Source of the DNA: an uncultured Actinomycetes bacterium
GTDB taxonomy: Bacteria; Actinomycetota; Thermoleophilia; Solirubrobacterales; Solirubrobacteraceae
DNA length: 9,920 nucleotides
Reading direction: 5' to 3'
NCBI GenBank assembly: GCA_937888775.1
Contig: CALAQT010000439.1
Coordinates: 1 to 9,920 of the forward strand
The translations under genes and the position numbers were made by a program. Of the stretch, positions 1 to 6,867 are shown piece after piece (the first letter of the stretch is position 1; each line of letters opens with the position of its first letter). Under the pieces are notes generated by a model. The model was not told the origin of the DNA. It ran no database searches and saw nothing but the letters and a program-made list of their open reading frames with translations.

Positions 1-1013
1 CCCAGCCAGGCGGCAAAGTGCTGGATCTCCTCCTCGATGATCCCCTCGGCCCGCCGCGCCTCGGCCTGGCGCACCTTGCGGTTGCGCGCGACGACGGCCT
101 GCAGGTCGTCGATGTCGTACAGGGAGATCCCGTCGATGCCGGCGCACGACGCGTCGATGTCGCGCGGGACCGCGAGGTCGATCAGCAGCATCGCCCGGCC
201 GCCGCGCTCGGCCATCACCTCGGCGAGCTCGCGCGCCTGCAGCAGTAGATGCGGCGAGGCTGTGGCGGCCACGACGATGTCGGCGCGCAGCAGCGCCTGG
301 GGCAGCTGATCGAAGCTGACGCTCTCGCCCCCGTAACGCCGGGCCAGGGCGATCGCCCGGTCACGCCGGCGGTTGGCGACGAACATAGTCGCGACCCCGC
401 TGTGGGCCAGCGCTCGCGCCGTCAGCTCGCTGGTCTCGCCGGTGCCGACGATCACCACCTCGCGACCGTTTAACTCGCCGAGCTGCTCACGGGCCAGGGC
501 GACTGCTACCGCCGGCAAGCTGAGCTGGCGCTCGCCGATCGCGGTCTCTGAGCGGACCCGCTTGCCCGTGGCCAGCGCGGCCTTGAACAGGCGGTTGGTG
601 AGCGGTCCGACGTTGTCCTGGGCCAGCGCCGTGTCGTAGGCGCGTTTGACCTGACCCTGGATCTCCGCCTCGCCGACGATCATCGACTCCAGCCCTGACA
701 CCACCCGGTACAGGTGGCGGGCGGCGTCACAGTTGCGATGTGAGTAGATCGCGCCGGCCAGCCCGGTGGGACGGATCCCGGCCTGCCGGGCCAGCATCGC
801 CAGGACCATGCTCTCGGCCTCGACGGGGTCGCCGACCACCAGATACAGCTCGGTCCGGTTGCAGGTGGAGATCGCCAGCGCCTCGTACACGTCGGCCGCG
901 CCGCGCAGGTCGCGCAGGAACTCCGTGGCCCGGGTCTCGGGCAGCGCCAGGCGCTCGCGTACCTCGACCGGCGCGGTCTTGTGCGAGACCCCGATCGCCA
1001 GCAGCTCACTCAT
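1..1013 (-). CDS. hemA: Glutamyl-tRNA reductase, 3' end cut by window edge
   Basis: Cytoplasmic NADPH-dependent enzyme that reduces glutamyl-tRNA(Glu) to glutamate-1-semialdehyde, the first committed step of C5-pathway tetrapyrrole synthesis. The 337 visible codons, of an expected 420 or so, show the N-terminal SHKTAPVEVRE stretch (residues 10-20), the catalytic cysteine C51 in STCNRTELY, H92, the SGLESMIVGEAEIQGQ signature (106-121), a nucleotide-binding GTGETSEL (190-197), a later IDLAVPRDID and the start of the C-terminal dimerisation helix. The ATG overlaps the ccmD stop by 4 bases (ATGA), and a GGAG lies 8 bases upstream, so the start is secure. The coupling to ccmD suggests haem synthesis and cytochrome c maturation are co-expressed. 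Other hem genes probably follow beyond the window, which is inference. The family assignment is very sure. Confidence 0.97.
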   Translation of the reverse strand, partial: MSELLAIGVSHKTAPVEVRERLALPETRATEFLRDLRGAADVYEALAISTCNRTELYLVVGDPVEAESMVLAMLARQAGIRPTGLAGAIYSHRNCDAARHLYRVVSGLESMIVGEAEIQGQVKRAYDTALAQDNVGPLTNRLFKAALATGKRVRSETAIGERQLSLPAVAVALAREQLGELNGREVVIVGTGETSELTARALAHSGVATMFVANRRRDRAIALARRYGGESVSFDQLPQALLRADIVVAATASPHLLLQARELAEVMAERGGRAMLLIDLAVPRDIDASCAGIDGISLYDIDDLQAVVARNRKVRQAEARRAEGIIEEEIQHFAAWL

Positions 1014-1225
1014 CCCACGTGCTCCACTTCACGGTCCCGATCGCGCGCGACCGCCTCCAGATCACGCCGCAGCTCGGTCAGATCACGCTCGGTGCGCTGC
1101 AGGCGGACTGCCATGATCCCCACATAGATCAGCACGATCGCCATGAACACGACATACGCACCCGCCACGTACTTGCCGGCGGTGTGCAGCGGCAGCGCGG
1201 GCGCCGTGGCGAGCAGGCTGGTCAC
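1010..1225 (-). CDS. ccmD: CcmD-like small membrane protein of haem export
   Basis: Predicted 71-residue protein. A single membrane helix (about residues 19-40, around YVAGAYVVFMAIVLIYVGIM) is followed by a charged, probably helical tail rich in Arg, Asp and Glu (RLQRTERDLTELRRDLEAVA). This matches the CcmD family, which tethers haem-loaded CcmE to the CcmABC transporter in the membrane. The frame stays open upstream to 1345, but that part overlaps ccmC and is Arg-rich and low-complexity. I chose the GTG at 1225 because it overlaps the ccmC stop by 4 bases (GTGA), as at the ccmA/ccmB junction, and gives a typical CcmD length. Sequence identity in this family is weak, so the call rests on size, topology and position between ccmC and hemA. 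Confidence 0.8.
   Translation of the reverse strand: MTSLLATAPALPLHTAGKYVAGAYVVFMAIVLIYVGIMAVRLQRTERDLTELRRDLEAVARDRDREVEHVG
1022..1025 (-). promoter_or_regulatory. Ribosome binding site of hemA
   Basis: GGAG on the minus strand, 8 bases before the hemA ATG and inside the last codons of ccmD. It supports the ATGA-overlap start of hemA. Confidence 0.6.
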
Positions 1226-1959
1226 GACGGCGAGGCGCTCCGTCCAACCGGCCGGAAGGCGTCGGCGTCGGCGTCGCCCAGCAGCATGCGCCGCAGCGCG
1301 CGGACCTGGGTGCGGGCGTTCTTGGCCGCCATCTCGTACTTCCACAGCGTCGTGTAGAGCAAGGCGATGCCGACCAGGGCGAGCAGGAACGTGAGCCGCA
1401 TCGAACCGGGCAGATTGCCGCCGCTGAGCGTCAGCACGCGCGGGTGGACGTACTCCTGGGCCAGGCGCACGGCGATGAAGTTCAGCGGCACGAACGCGCT
1501 CGCGACGATCGCGAACACGCTCGCGTAGCGCGACTGGCGCTCGGGATCCTCAATCGAGAACCGCAGCGGTTGATAGGTGGCGAACAGCAGCAGCACGATC
1601 GCGTAGGAGACGAGCGTCGGCTCGTTCCACACCCACCAGTGACCCCAGGAGGCCTTGGCCCAGATCGAACCAGTGATCAGCCCGCCGACGCCGAAGATCA
1701 GCGCCATGTGGATTGCCACGTACGAGCGCATGTCCCAGCGCCGGTCGCCGGTGCGCAGATAGCCAACGGCCATCAGGCCGCCGAACACGAATCCGCACAG
1801 CGAAACGATCGCCAGCGGCACGTGGATGTAGAAGATCTTCTGCACGAACCCTTGGTTGGCGTCCAGCGGCGCGTAGAAGAACACCAGCGCGAACGTGGCG
1901 AACAAAGTGGCAATCGTGGCGAGAGAAAGAGCCCGCAGGCCCTTTCCGTACGTGGTCAA
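1222..1959 (-). CDS. ccmC: CcmC, haem-handling integral membrane protein of cytochrome c maturation
   Basis: 245-residue membrane protein of the haem-handling protein family. With CcmAB and CcmD it presents haem on the outer face of the membrane for covalent attachment to CcmE. About six hydrophobic segments are visible. The tryptophan-rich WWD region is WGHWWVWNEPT (residues 105-115). Likely axial haem ligands are H46 in FYIHVPLA and H172 in QEYVHPRV. The usual Asp after the last Trp of the motif is replaced by Asn-Glu. The start is TTG at 1959, supported by GGAGG 9 bases upstream; the ccmB stop is 4 bases away. The last 20 or so residues (GDADADAF onward) look like a variable cytoplasmic tail encoded by a small hexamer repeat. 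CcsA/ResC is the main alternative, but the length and the ccmB neighbour favour CcmC. Confidence 0.93.
   Translation of the reverse strand: MTTYGKGLRALSLATIATLFATFALVFFYAPLDANQGFVQKIFYIHVPLAIVSLCGFVFGGLMAVGYLRTGDRRWDMRSYVAIHMALIFGVGGLITGSIWAKASWGHWWVWNEPTLVSYAIVLLLFATYQPLRFSIEDPERQSRYASVFAIVASAFVPLNFIAVRLAQEYVHPRVLTLSGGNLPGSMRLTFLLALVGIALLYTTLWKYEMAAKNARTQVRALRRMLLGDADADAFRPVGRSASPS
1258..1275 (-). repeat. Three tandem hexamers in the ccmC tail
   Basis: GGCGTC occurs three times in a row on the plus strand (GACGCC on the coding strand). It encodes the alternating Asp-Ala stretch in the C-terminal tail of CcmC. A unit of six bases keeps the reading frame if the copy number changes. Confidence 0.5.
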
Positions 1960-1963
1960 GCGC

Positions 1964-2635
1964 TCAGTCCTCCAGCAGGAAGTCGAACACCGCGTAGGCG
2001 ACTAGTGCGAACACCACATCATAAAGACCGAGCACTGCGAGCCACTTACCCGGAGGTGAGCTCGATCCGTGCACGGCCAGCAGCGGGCCGGCCGCCCGCG
2101 CGGTGGCGATCAGTGCCGGGATCAGCAGCGGCAGTCCGATCACGGGACCGATCAGGTCGCGCGCCCGGGTCTGAACGGCGATTGCCGAAACCAATGTCCC
2201 GATCACCGCGATCCCCAGGTCGGCGAGCACCAGCACCAGGATCAGCCCGGGCAGCGGGCGGCCGAGCGAGGGGCCGAGCAGCAGCAATCCAAACGCCGGC
2301 ACCGCCACGACCTCCAGTGCGAGCAGGAAGGTGAGTAGTGCGGCCGCCTTGGCGACCAGCAGCGCGCTGCGGTCTACCGGGGCGAGCAGGAAGGCGTCAA
2401 AGCCGCCCTGATCGCGTTCGGCCACGAACAGCCGGTTAACGCCGAGCATCCCGGCGAACAGCAGCGTCGCGGTCAAGACGCCGGCGGCCAGCTGACCGTC
2501 GATCGTGGTTCGGTTCAAGGCGAAGTGGAAGATCACGAATGTGGTCAGCGCGAACAACACCATCGCCGGCACGGTCTCCAACGTGCGCAGCTCCAGTCGC
2601 AGGTCCTTGCGCAGAACGATCAGCGCGGTTCTCAC
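1964..2635 (-). CDS. ccmB: CcmB, haem exporter permease
   Basis: 223-residue integral membrane protein, close to the usual 220 or so, and the membrane subunit of the CcmABCD ABC complex. The N-terminus (RKDLRLELRTLETVPAMVLF, residues 9-28) is the typical CcmB opening: a short amphipathic cytoplasmic helix running into the first membrane span. About six hydrophobic segments follow, with the characteristic cytoplasmic loop FVAERDQGGFDAFLLAPVDR near residues 70-89. The start is GTG at 2635 and overlaps the ccmA stop by 4 bases (GTGA), so expression is probably coupled to the ATPase. The stop lies 4 bases before ccmC. Nothing is missing or disrupted. Confidence 0.95.
   Translation of the reverse strand: MRTALIVLRKDLRLELRTLETVPAMVLFALTTFVIFHFALNRTTIDGQLAAGVLTATLLFAGMLGVNRLFVAERDQGGFDAFLLAPVDRSALLVAKAAALLTFLLALEVVAVPAFGLLLLGPSLGRPLPGLILVLVLADLGIAVIGTLVSAIAVQTRARDLIGPVIGLPLLIPALIATARAAGPLLAVHGSSSPPGKWLAVLGLYDVVFALVAYAVFDFLLED
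1969..1973 (-). promoter_or_regulatory. Ribosome binding site that fixes the TTG start of ccmC
   Basis: GGAGG on the minus strand, inside the last codons of ccmB and 9 bases before the TTG at 1959. It is the strongest Shine-Dalgarno match in the ccm cluster and decides in favour of the non-ATG start. Confidence 0.7.
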
Positions 2636-3315
2636 GCGTACAGCTCGGCCAGCTGGTCGGCGCTCAGCTCGCCAGGGGCGCCGAGAAACGCGGGGCGGCC
2701 GTCCTTGAGCCCCAGCACGAGGTCGGCTTCGGCCAGCGCCGCCTGCGGATCGTGGCTGGTTAGCACTCGGGTGCGCCCGGCGGGACGGCCGATCAGCGGT
2801 TCCACCAGCTCGCTGGCGGCCGGGTCGAGGTTCGCCCTGGGCTCGTCGAGCAGCAGCAGCTTGGGCTCGTGCAGGACGGCGCGACAGACCGCCAGTCGCT
2901 GCACCATCCCGCGTGACAGCGTGCGCACCGGCTCCTCGGCCCGGCGCTCCATGCCGACCGCCTCCAGTAACTGCTCCACGCGCTCGGGCTTCACGCGGTG
3001 CAGCTGGGCGTGATAGCGCAGGTTCTCACGGCCGCTGAGATCGCTGTAGAGGAGTGGCTCGTGCGCCAACAGGCCCAGCTGCCCGCGGACGGCGAACGCA
3101 CGCCGTGGCAGCGATTCCCCCAGCACCGAGATCTCGCCTCGGTGCGGGCGCAGCAGCGTCGCCAGGATCCGCAGCAGCGTCGACTTCCCGGCGCCGTTGC
3201 GGCCGAGCACCGCCAGGGTCGCCCCGGCCGGGACGCGCACCGACACATCTCGCAAGGCGGTCCGCTCGCCGAAGTAGCGCGCGAGTCCGCGCAGCTCAAT
3301 CGCGGGTTCGTCCAC
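2632..3315 (-). CDS. ccmA: CcmA, ATPase subunit of the haem exporter
   Basis: 227-residue ABC ATPase that powers the CcmABCD complex; ATP hydrolysis releases holo-CcmE from CcmCD. It shows Walker A GRNGAGKST (residues 38-46), a Q-loop region GLLAHEPLLYSDLSG, the signature LSRGMVQRLAVCRA, Walker B LLLLDEP, D-loop ANLDP and switch His in TSHDP. The LSRGM form and the short length are typical of CcmA. The following ccmB gene, joined by a GTGA overlap, makes the subfamily call firm. The GTG at 3315 puts the ABC domain at the expected distance from the N-terminus. No convincing Shine-Dalgarno is visible. An ATG at 3361 is in another frame. Confidence 0.94.
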   Translation of the reverse strand: MDEPAIELRGLARYFGERTALRDVSVRVPAGATLAVLGRNGAGKSTLLRILATLLRPHRGEISVLGESLPRRAFAVRGQLGLLAHEPLLYSDLSGRENLRYHAQLHRVKPERVEQLLEAVGMERRAEEPVRTLSRGMVQRLAVCRAVLHEPKLLLLDEPRANLDPAASELVEPLIGRPAGRTRVLTSHDPQAALAEADLVLGLKDGRPAFLGAPGELSADQLAELYA

Positions 3316-3361
3316 CCGCGGCCACCGGGGACAGCGGGCCGATCGCGATTGCCTTAGTCAT
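3296..3361 (-). CDS. Possible 21-codon upstream ORF overlapping the ccmA start
   Basis: An ATG just upstream of ccmA opens a 21-residue frame (MTKAIAIGPLSPVAAGG and four more residues) whose TGA lies inside the first codons of ccmA, in a different frame. This geometry would allow translational coupling into ccmA, which has no clear Shine-Dalgarno of its own. I do not recognise the peptide. It could equally be a chance ORF. Confidence 0.15.
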   Translation of the reverse strand: MTKAIAIGPLSPVAAGGRTRD

Positions 3362-3369
3362 GCGCGCCT

Positions 3370-3398
3370 AGCATAGGCGTCGGCCGTGCCCCGTCGCG
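3370..3398 (-). promoter_or_regulatory. Weak candidate promoter for the ccm-hemA genes
   Basis: On the minus strand a -10-like TATGCT (3370-3375) lies 17 bases downstream of GCGACG (3393-3398), which matches the -35 consensus only in its central GAC. It sits between the broken repeat-protein gene and ccmA, where a promoter for the ccm genes would be expected. This is motif matching only. Confidence 0.22.
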
Positions 3399-3410
3399 TC
3401 GCCGGCGCGG

Positions 3411-3664
3411 CTAAGTGCACACGACGACGTGACCGCTGTCGCCCACGGCGACGCAGAAAGTGCTAGACGCAGCTGTCCGGCGCGCGTCGTGGCGACGCAA
3501 AGTGATTTCGAGGGACACGCGACGGCCGTGAACGAACCGACCGAAGTCACCCGGTAGACCTGTCACTTCAGTCCCGCCGCGGGGCGGCTGGACGGCAGCG
3601 CCAGCCCTCCCGTAGCCAGCCCCAGGAGCGTCGTGAAGACGAGCGAATTCACACGCGCGATCAT
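3411..3664 (-). pseudogene. Broken gene for a secreted 'CPSxSLCVA' repeat protein
   Basis: The ATG at 3664 overlaps the preceding stop by one base (TGATG). It encodes a good signal peptide, MIARVNSLVFTTLLGLATG then GLALPSSRPAAG. A TGA at 3565-3563 stops it after 33 codons. The same frame resumes directly after that stop with VTSVGSFTAVACPSKSLCVA. After a -1 shift the next stretch reads SSTFCVAVGDSGHVVVCT and ends at a TAG (3413-3411). Both pieces match the Cys-Pro-Ser-x-Ser-(Leu/Phe)-Cys-Val-Ala units found in tandem in secreted actinobacterial repeat proteins; this comparison is from memory. The two TGCGTC cores are only 44 bases apart, so most of a repeat seems deleted. I read this as a decayed gene with one nonsense codon and one frameshift. 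A short secreted peptide ending at 3563 could still be made. Confidence 0.62.
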
Positions 3665-4155
3665 CAGTGACCCGGCGTTCCCCCTCCGCGCTCCCGCTGC
3701 AAAGTCGCCACGACGTGCCCCAGCGTCGGGGCGATGACCGGGAACAGCTGGCCTATCGCCCTGGGGTTGCCGGGAAAATTGATGATCAGCGTCCGCCCGG
3801 CGATGCCCGACACGCCGCGGGTGAGGATTCCCAACGGAGTGTGCCTGAGCGACTCCGCCCGCATCGCCTCGGCGAACCCGGGTGCGTCGCGGTCGATCAC
3901 CGCCCGCGTCGCCTCCGGGGTCACGTCGTCGTCGGTAAGGCCGGTGCCGCCGGTGGTAAAGACCAATGGGACGTCGGCGGCGACGTGACGGCGCAGCACG
4001 CGCTCGATCTGCTCGCGGTCGTCGCTGACCACGTCGCGGGCAATCACCTCGGCCCCGGCCGCCGCGGCGTGCTCGGCCAGAGCAATGCCGGAGAGGTCCT
4101 CTGTGCGCCCGGCCGCGACCGAGGTCGAGATCGTCAGGATCGCCGCCTTCACCAC
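3664..4155 (-). CDS. MogA/MoaB-type molybdopterin adenylyltransferase
   Basis: 163-residue cytoplasmic protein of the MoCF-binding (MogA/MoaB) fold. In this family MogA adenylylates molybdopterin before molybdenum insertion, and some MoaB proteins do the same job. It has the nucleotide/pterin-binding TTGGTGLTDDDVTPEAT (residues 68-84), the later GVSGIAGRTLIINFPGNPRAI (114-134) and the family's usual length of 160-180. I cannot separate MogA from MoaB by eye, so no symbol is given. The start is GTG at 4155, with an in-frame GTG at 4152 equally possible. It begins 4 bases after the stop of the upstream secreted protein, and its stop overlaps the broken repeat gene by one base. moaC is encoded three genes upstream, which supports a molybdenum cofactor role. 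Confidence 0.9.
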   Translation of the reverse strand: MVKAAILTISTSVAAGRTEDLSGIALAEHAAAAGAEVIARDVVSDDREQIERVLRRHVAADVPLVFTTGGTGLTDDDVTPEATRAVIDRDAPGFAEAMRAESLRHTPLGILTRGVSGIAGRTLIINFPGNPRAIGQLFPVIAPTLGHVVATLQRERGGGTPGH

Positions 4156-4159
4156 GGCG

Positions 4160-5533
4160 CTATCCGATCGGCTGCTTGATCACGCCGGTCTTCACCCGCC
4201 GCCGGGTCAGCGTGATCCTCAGCGTCGACTTCACGCGCCCGGTATAGCCATCGTCCACAAACGGCGCGCCGCTCCGCAGCGCGAGCGTAACTCGGCGGCC
4301 GCCCAGGGCGCTTTGCAGCGTGGTGCCGCCAGCGAGGGCAAGCTGGGTGCTTTCGGGGCCCGGGCACCGGGTCCGCAGCGCCGGGTCGCCAGCGAGGCCG
4401 GCGATGTACTGGGCATCGAGGCGCCGGCCCAGTGATTCGAACGTGATCAGCCCCCCGTTTAGCTCAGTTGTATCCCGGCAGCTGCCGGCTCCGTCGGACA
4501 GAGCGGCGGTCACGGTACCACCGGTGCTCCATGACGCTTCGCCGCTCACCGAGACTCCGGTCGGCCAGCCGGAGGTGCTGATGCCCAGCGCGGTCAGCAG
4601 GTCTCGGTAGGGTCGGCTGGCGGGAGCCTCTGCGTAGAACTCGGCCTGCACATCGCTCGCGCCGGGCCGGAGCGACAGCGTCTCGTGCAGGCCGCAGGCT
4701 CCCAGCGGCCCGCACAGGCCTGCGTCGGCATCGCCGCTGACGGCGGCGATCAGCGTGCCGCCGATCGCCGCGCGGTAGTCGGCCCGGACGAAGCGGTAGC
4801 GCTTGGTGGGACCCGTGGCCGAGATGCTGGACGGTTGCGGACGCGTAGGCCGGCCGAGCCGGAGCTTCAGCGTGGATGCGACCGTGCCGGCGAATCCGTG
4901 CGCGGCGAAGCCACGCGACGCCACCAGATCGACCGTCACCCCCCCGTGCAGCGTTGAGTGGATCGTCGCCGTCGGCGAGGGGAGGGCCGAGGCAACGTCG
5001 GAGTCGGCCGGCCCGGCGCAGCGCGTCTGCAGCAGGCTCGGGCTCGCCTGAGCCAGGTTGAACCGCACTCGGCCCCGGCTCAGGGGAAGGTTGATACCCG
5101 ACCCCGTGAGCGCAGCGTCGATGCAGCTCTGACCCGGGCCCTGGGTTATCTCGTTGGTCACGCCGCCGGCGGGGGGAAAGCTCGCGCCGCCGAACAGGTT
5201 CAGGAAGATCTCATACGAGGTCCGTCGGTGCGCGCTGCTCTCGAAGATCGAGATACCAGCCGTGGCCGGCGGTGTCCACAGCACAGTTCCTGAATAGCCG
5301 CATAGCCCGTCGACCGCGCATCCGATCGCCGGATCTCCATGGAAGCGCACGATCAGCCGGCCCTCGAACCGGACCGGGATCTGGACCAGCCGGCCCGAGG
5401 AAGTGCCACCGAAGAAGACGACCGACGATTGGCTCGCCGCCGCCTTGGCTGCCGCCGGCCCGGACACGGCGACCGCCGCCAGGGACAGCGCCGCCAGCGC
5501 GCCCGCCACCACCATCCGCGGCCAAAGCCTCAT
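4160..5533 (-). CDS. Secreted protein with two tandem four-cysteine modules, unknown function (paralogue B)
   Basis: 457 residues. The signal peptide is MRLWPRMVVAGALAALSLAA and about ten more residues, with likely cleavage near AAAKA (28-32). I do not recognise the family. The mature part is two tandem modules of roughly 170-190 residues (about 58-227 and 252-446). Each has C-x5-C followed by Gly (C72/C78 and C274/C280), a lone Cys (C137; C352), RC-[AP]-GP (C172; C390) and a C-terminal basic beta-like strand (TLKLRL; TLRITL). The paired Cys suggest two disulfides per module, consistent with export. Gly/Ser/Thr richness and alternating hydrophobic residues suggest beta structure. No membrane anchor, lipobox or sorting signal is visible. 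The ATG overlaps the upstream paralogue's stop by 4 bases (ATGA). Confidence 0.9.
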   Translation of the reverse strand: MRLWPRMVVAGALAALSLAAVAVSGPAAAKAAASQSSVVFFGGTSSGRLVQIPVRFEGRLIVRFHGDPAIGCAVDGLCGYSGTVLWTPPATAGISIFESSAHRRTSYEIFLNLFGGASFPPAGGVTNEITQGPGQSCIDAALTGSGINLPLSRGRVRFNLAQASPSLLQTRCAGPADSDVASALPSPTATIHSTLHGGVTVDLVASRGFAAHGFAGTVASTLKLRLGRPTRPQPSSISATGPTKRYRFVRADYRAAIGGTLIAAVSGDADAGLCGPLGACGLHETLSLRPGASDVQAEFYAEAPASRPYRDLLTALGISTSGWPTGVSVSGEASWSTGGTVTAALSDGAGSCRDTTELNGGLITFESLGRRLDAQYIAGLAGDPALRTRCPGPESTQLALAGGTTLQSALGGRRVTLALRSGAPFVDDGYTGRVKSTLRITLTRRRVKTGVIKQPIG

Positions 5534-6867
5534 CCGATCACCTGGTCGCCGATGATCCTGGCCCTGCGCGTGCGGCCCAAGACGCGTACCCGAACCAGCG
5601 TGAGGACGATCGAACCGCTGCGCGCGCCCTGATATGCGCTCCCCGTGAACCGTCCGGATGCGTTGAGGGCGATCGTCAGGCGCGGCGCGCCGATGTCATG
5701 TGCCGCCACCGAGGCGGTGGCCAGTGCGGCGCCGTCAAGGATGTCGCTGGTTCCCGGCCCGGGGCAACGTGTCCGCAGCAGGTCCACGCTCATGCCGAAC
5801 AGCGATCCGGAGAAGCTGCCTGGATCAAGTGTGAGGCGGTCAGCGAGGCTCGTCGCAGCGGAGCTCAGGCCGGTGGGCTGCTGCGCCAGGCGGTCGCTGC
5901 AGCTCAGGCCATCAGCGCCTGTGAGCGTGCCCGTCAACTCGCCGCCCAGCCTCATCGTGTAGGCGTTGTCGCTGAGATCCAGCCGTCCCGCGCGCAGGTC
6001 GGTGAGGACCTGCGCCGAGGCGACGCGACGCTTGACGATCCGCGATCCGTAGAAGTCGAGGTTCTGCCGGCGCGCGGTCAGGACGAGCCTCAGTTGGCCG
6101 GCCGTCCCGCAGGCCCCCTGCGGCTCGCACAGCGGGTCCGCCAGACCGGAGAACGACGCACCGAGCCCACCGGTGATACCGGCGAGCCGGTAATCCGCCT
6201 CGGCGAACTCCTGTAGGGCCGGCCTGGACTTCGGCGGCGCCGGTCCGGGGCTGACGCGGGGCGGATTGGGTCCTGAAAAGCCCGAGACGAATAGCGCACG
6301 GATCGTCGAAACCACGGTCACGTCAAACGGCCCGGCTCCGAAGGTATCCGAGCCTGACAGGTCATAACCGCGGTGGCCCAACCTGCGCGCAGGCAGTACC
6401 ACCGATGCCAGGTCCGCCGCGGTCGGACCGGCGCACCGCCCGGCGGACGGAAGCTCGAACGCGTATCTGTCGGCGACGGCGCGCAGCCGGCCGGAGCCGG
6501 CGCTGCGCAGGTCGAAGCTGACGTCGACCGGCACCACGTCGGCGCATTCGCGCTGGGCACTCCCGGCGGAGGACACATCATCGACGCGGGCGACCGAGGC
6601 GTCGTCGGTGATCTCGACCGGCGGTAGGCGCGTCCCGCTTTGGCTGCTCGACGATCCGCCCGTCACCACCTGGATCGAGCCGCTGACGCCGCACAGGCCC
6701 TGCGCAGCGCAGCCGCGCGCCGGGTCGCCCTTCCAGATGTAGGCCAGTGACCCGACCGGCTCAAAGCCAATCTGGCTGCTTGCGCCCAGCGCTGTCCCGC
6801 CGCCCGCCGACCCCAGCAGCACAAGACAGGTCCACAGCGTCCTCCTCGCCAGACGTGAGTAGCTCAC
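5530..6867 (-). CDS. Secreted protein with two tandem four-cysteine modules, unknown function (paralogue A)
   Basis: 445 residues. A basic N-terminus and hydrophobic core (residues 1-29, MSYSRLARRTLWTCLVLLGS then AGGGTALGA) predict export, with cleavage after ALGA. The body repeats the layout of the downstream gene. Module 1 (about 40-193) has GDPARGC...LCG with C53/C59, then C108 and C145 in RCAGP. A Pro-rich linker (200-215) precedes module 2 (about 225-425), with C247/C253, C323 and C368 in RCPGP. The C-x5-C spacing and the RC-x-GP motif are the same in all four modules of the pair, so the two genes are duplicates of an internally duplicated ancestor. The function is unknown; adhesion, ligand binding or envelope roles are only guesses. 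The start is GTG at 6867, in a GTGA overlap with a short upstream frame. moaC ends 52 bases upstream. Confidence 0.88.
   Translation of the reverse strand: MSYSRLARRTLWTCLVLLGSAGGGTALGASSQIGFEPVGSLAYIWKGDPARGCAAQGLCGVSGSIQVVTGGSSSSQSGTRLPPVEITDDASVARVDDVSSAGSAQRECADVVPVDVSFDLRSAGSGRLRAVADRYAFELPSAGRCAGPTAADLASVVLPARRLGHRGYDLSGSDTFGAGPFDVTVVSTIRALFVSGFSGPNPPRVSPGPAPPKSRPALQEFAEADYRLAGITGGLGASFSGLADPLCEPQGACGTAGQLRLVLTARRQNLDFYGSRIVKRRVASAQVLTDLRAGRLDLSDNAYTMRLGGELTGTLTGADGLSCSDRLAQQPTGLSSAATSLADRLTLDPGSFSGSLFGMSVDLLRTRCPGPGTSDILDGAALATASVAAHDIGAPRLTIALNASGRFTGSAYQGARSGSIVLTLVRVRVLGRTRRARIIGDQVIG
5539..5543 (-). promoter_or_regulatory. Ribosome binding site of the second secreted paralogue
   Basis: AGGTG on the minus strand, 5 bases before the ATG at 5533. 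It lies in the codons for the last residues of the upstream paralogue and supports the ATGA-overlap start. Confidence 0.5.

Noticed and set aside
1226..1345. Upstream extension of the ccmD frame to 1345
   Set aside because: It overlaps the well-supported ccmC C-terminus and gives a low-complexity Arg-rich stretch. The GTG at 1225 gives the normal CcmD size and a GTGA overlap.
1444..2334. Plus-strand frame of 296 codons
   Set aside because: It lies antisense to ccmC and ccmB, with a compositionally biased product and no recognisable motif.
3438..3452. Inverted repeat GTCGCC-CAC-GGCGAC as a terminator
   Set aside because: The stem is short, the loop is 3 bases and no T-run follows on either strand. 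It falls in the coding remnant for VAVGDSG, whose codons explain it.
5272..6216. Plus-strand frame of 314 codons opposite the secreted pair
   Set aside because: The minus-strand reading has signal peptides and a repeated cysteine pattern shared by two paralogues, which this antisense frame cannot explain.
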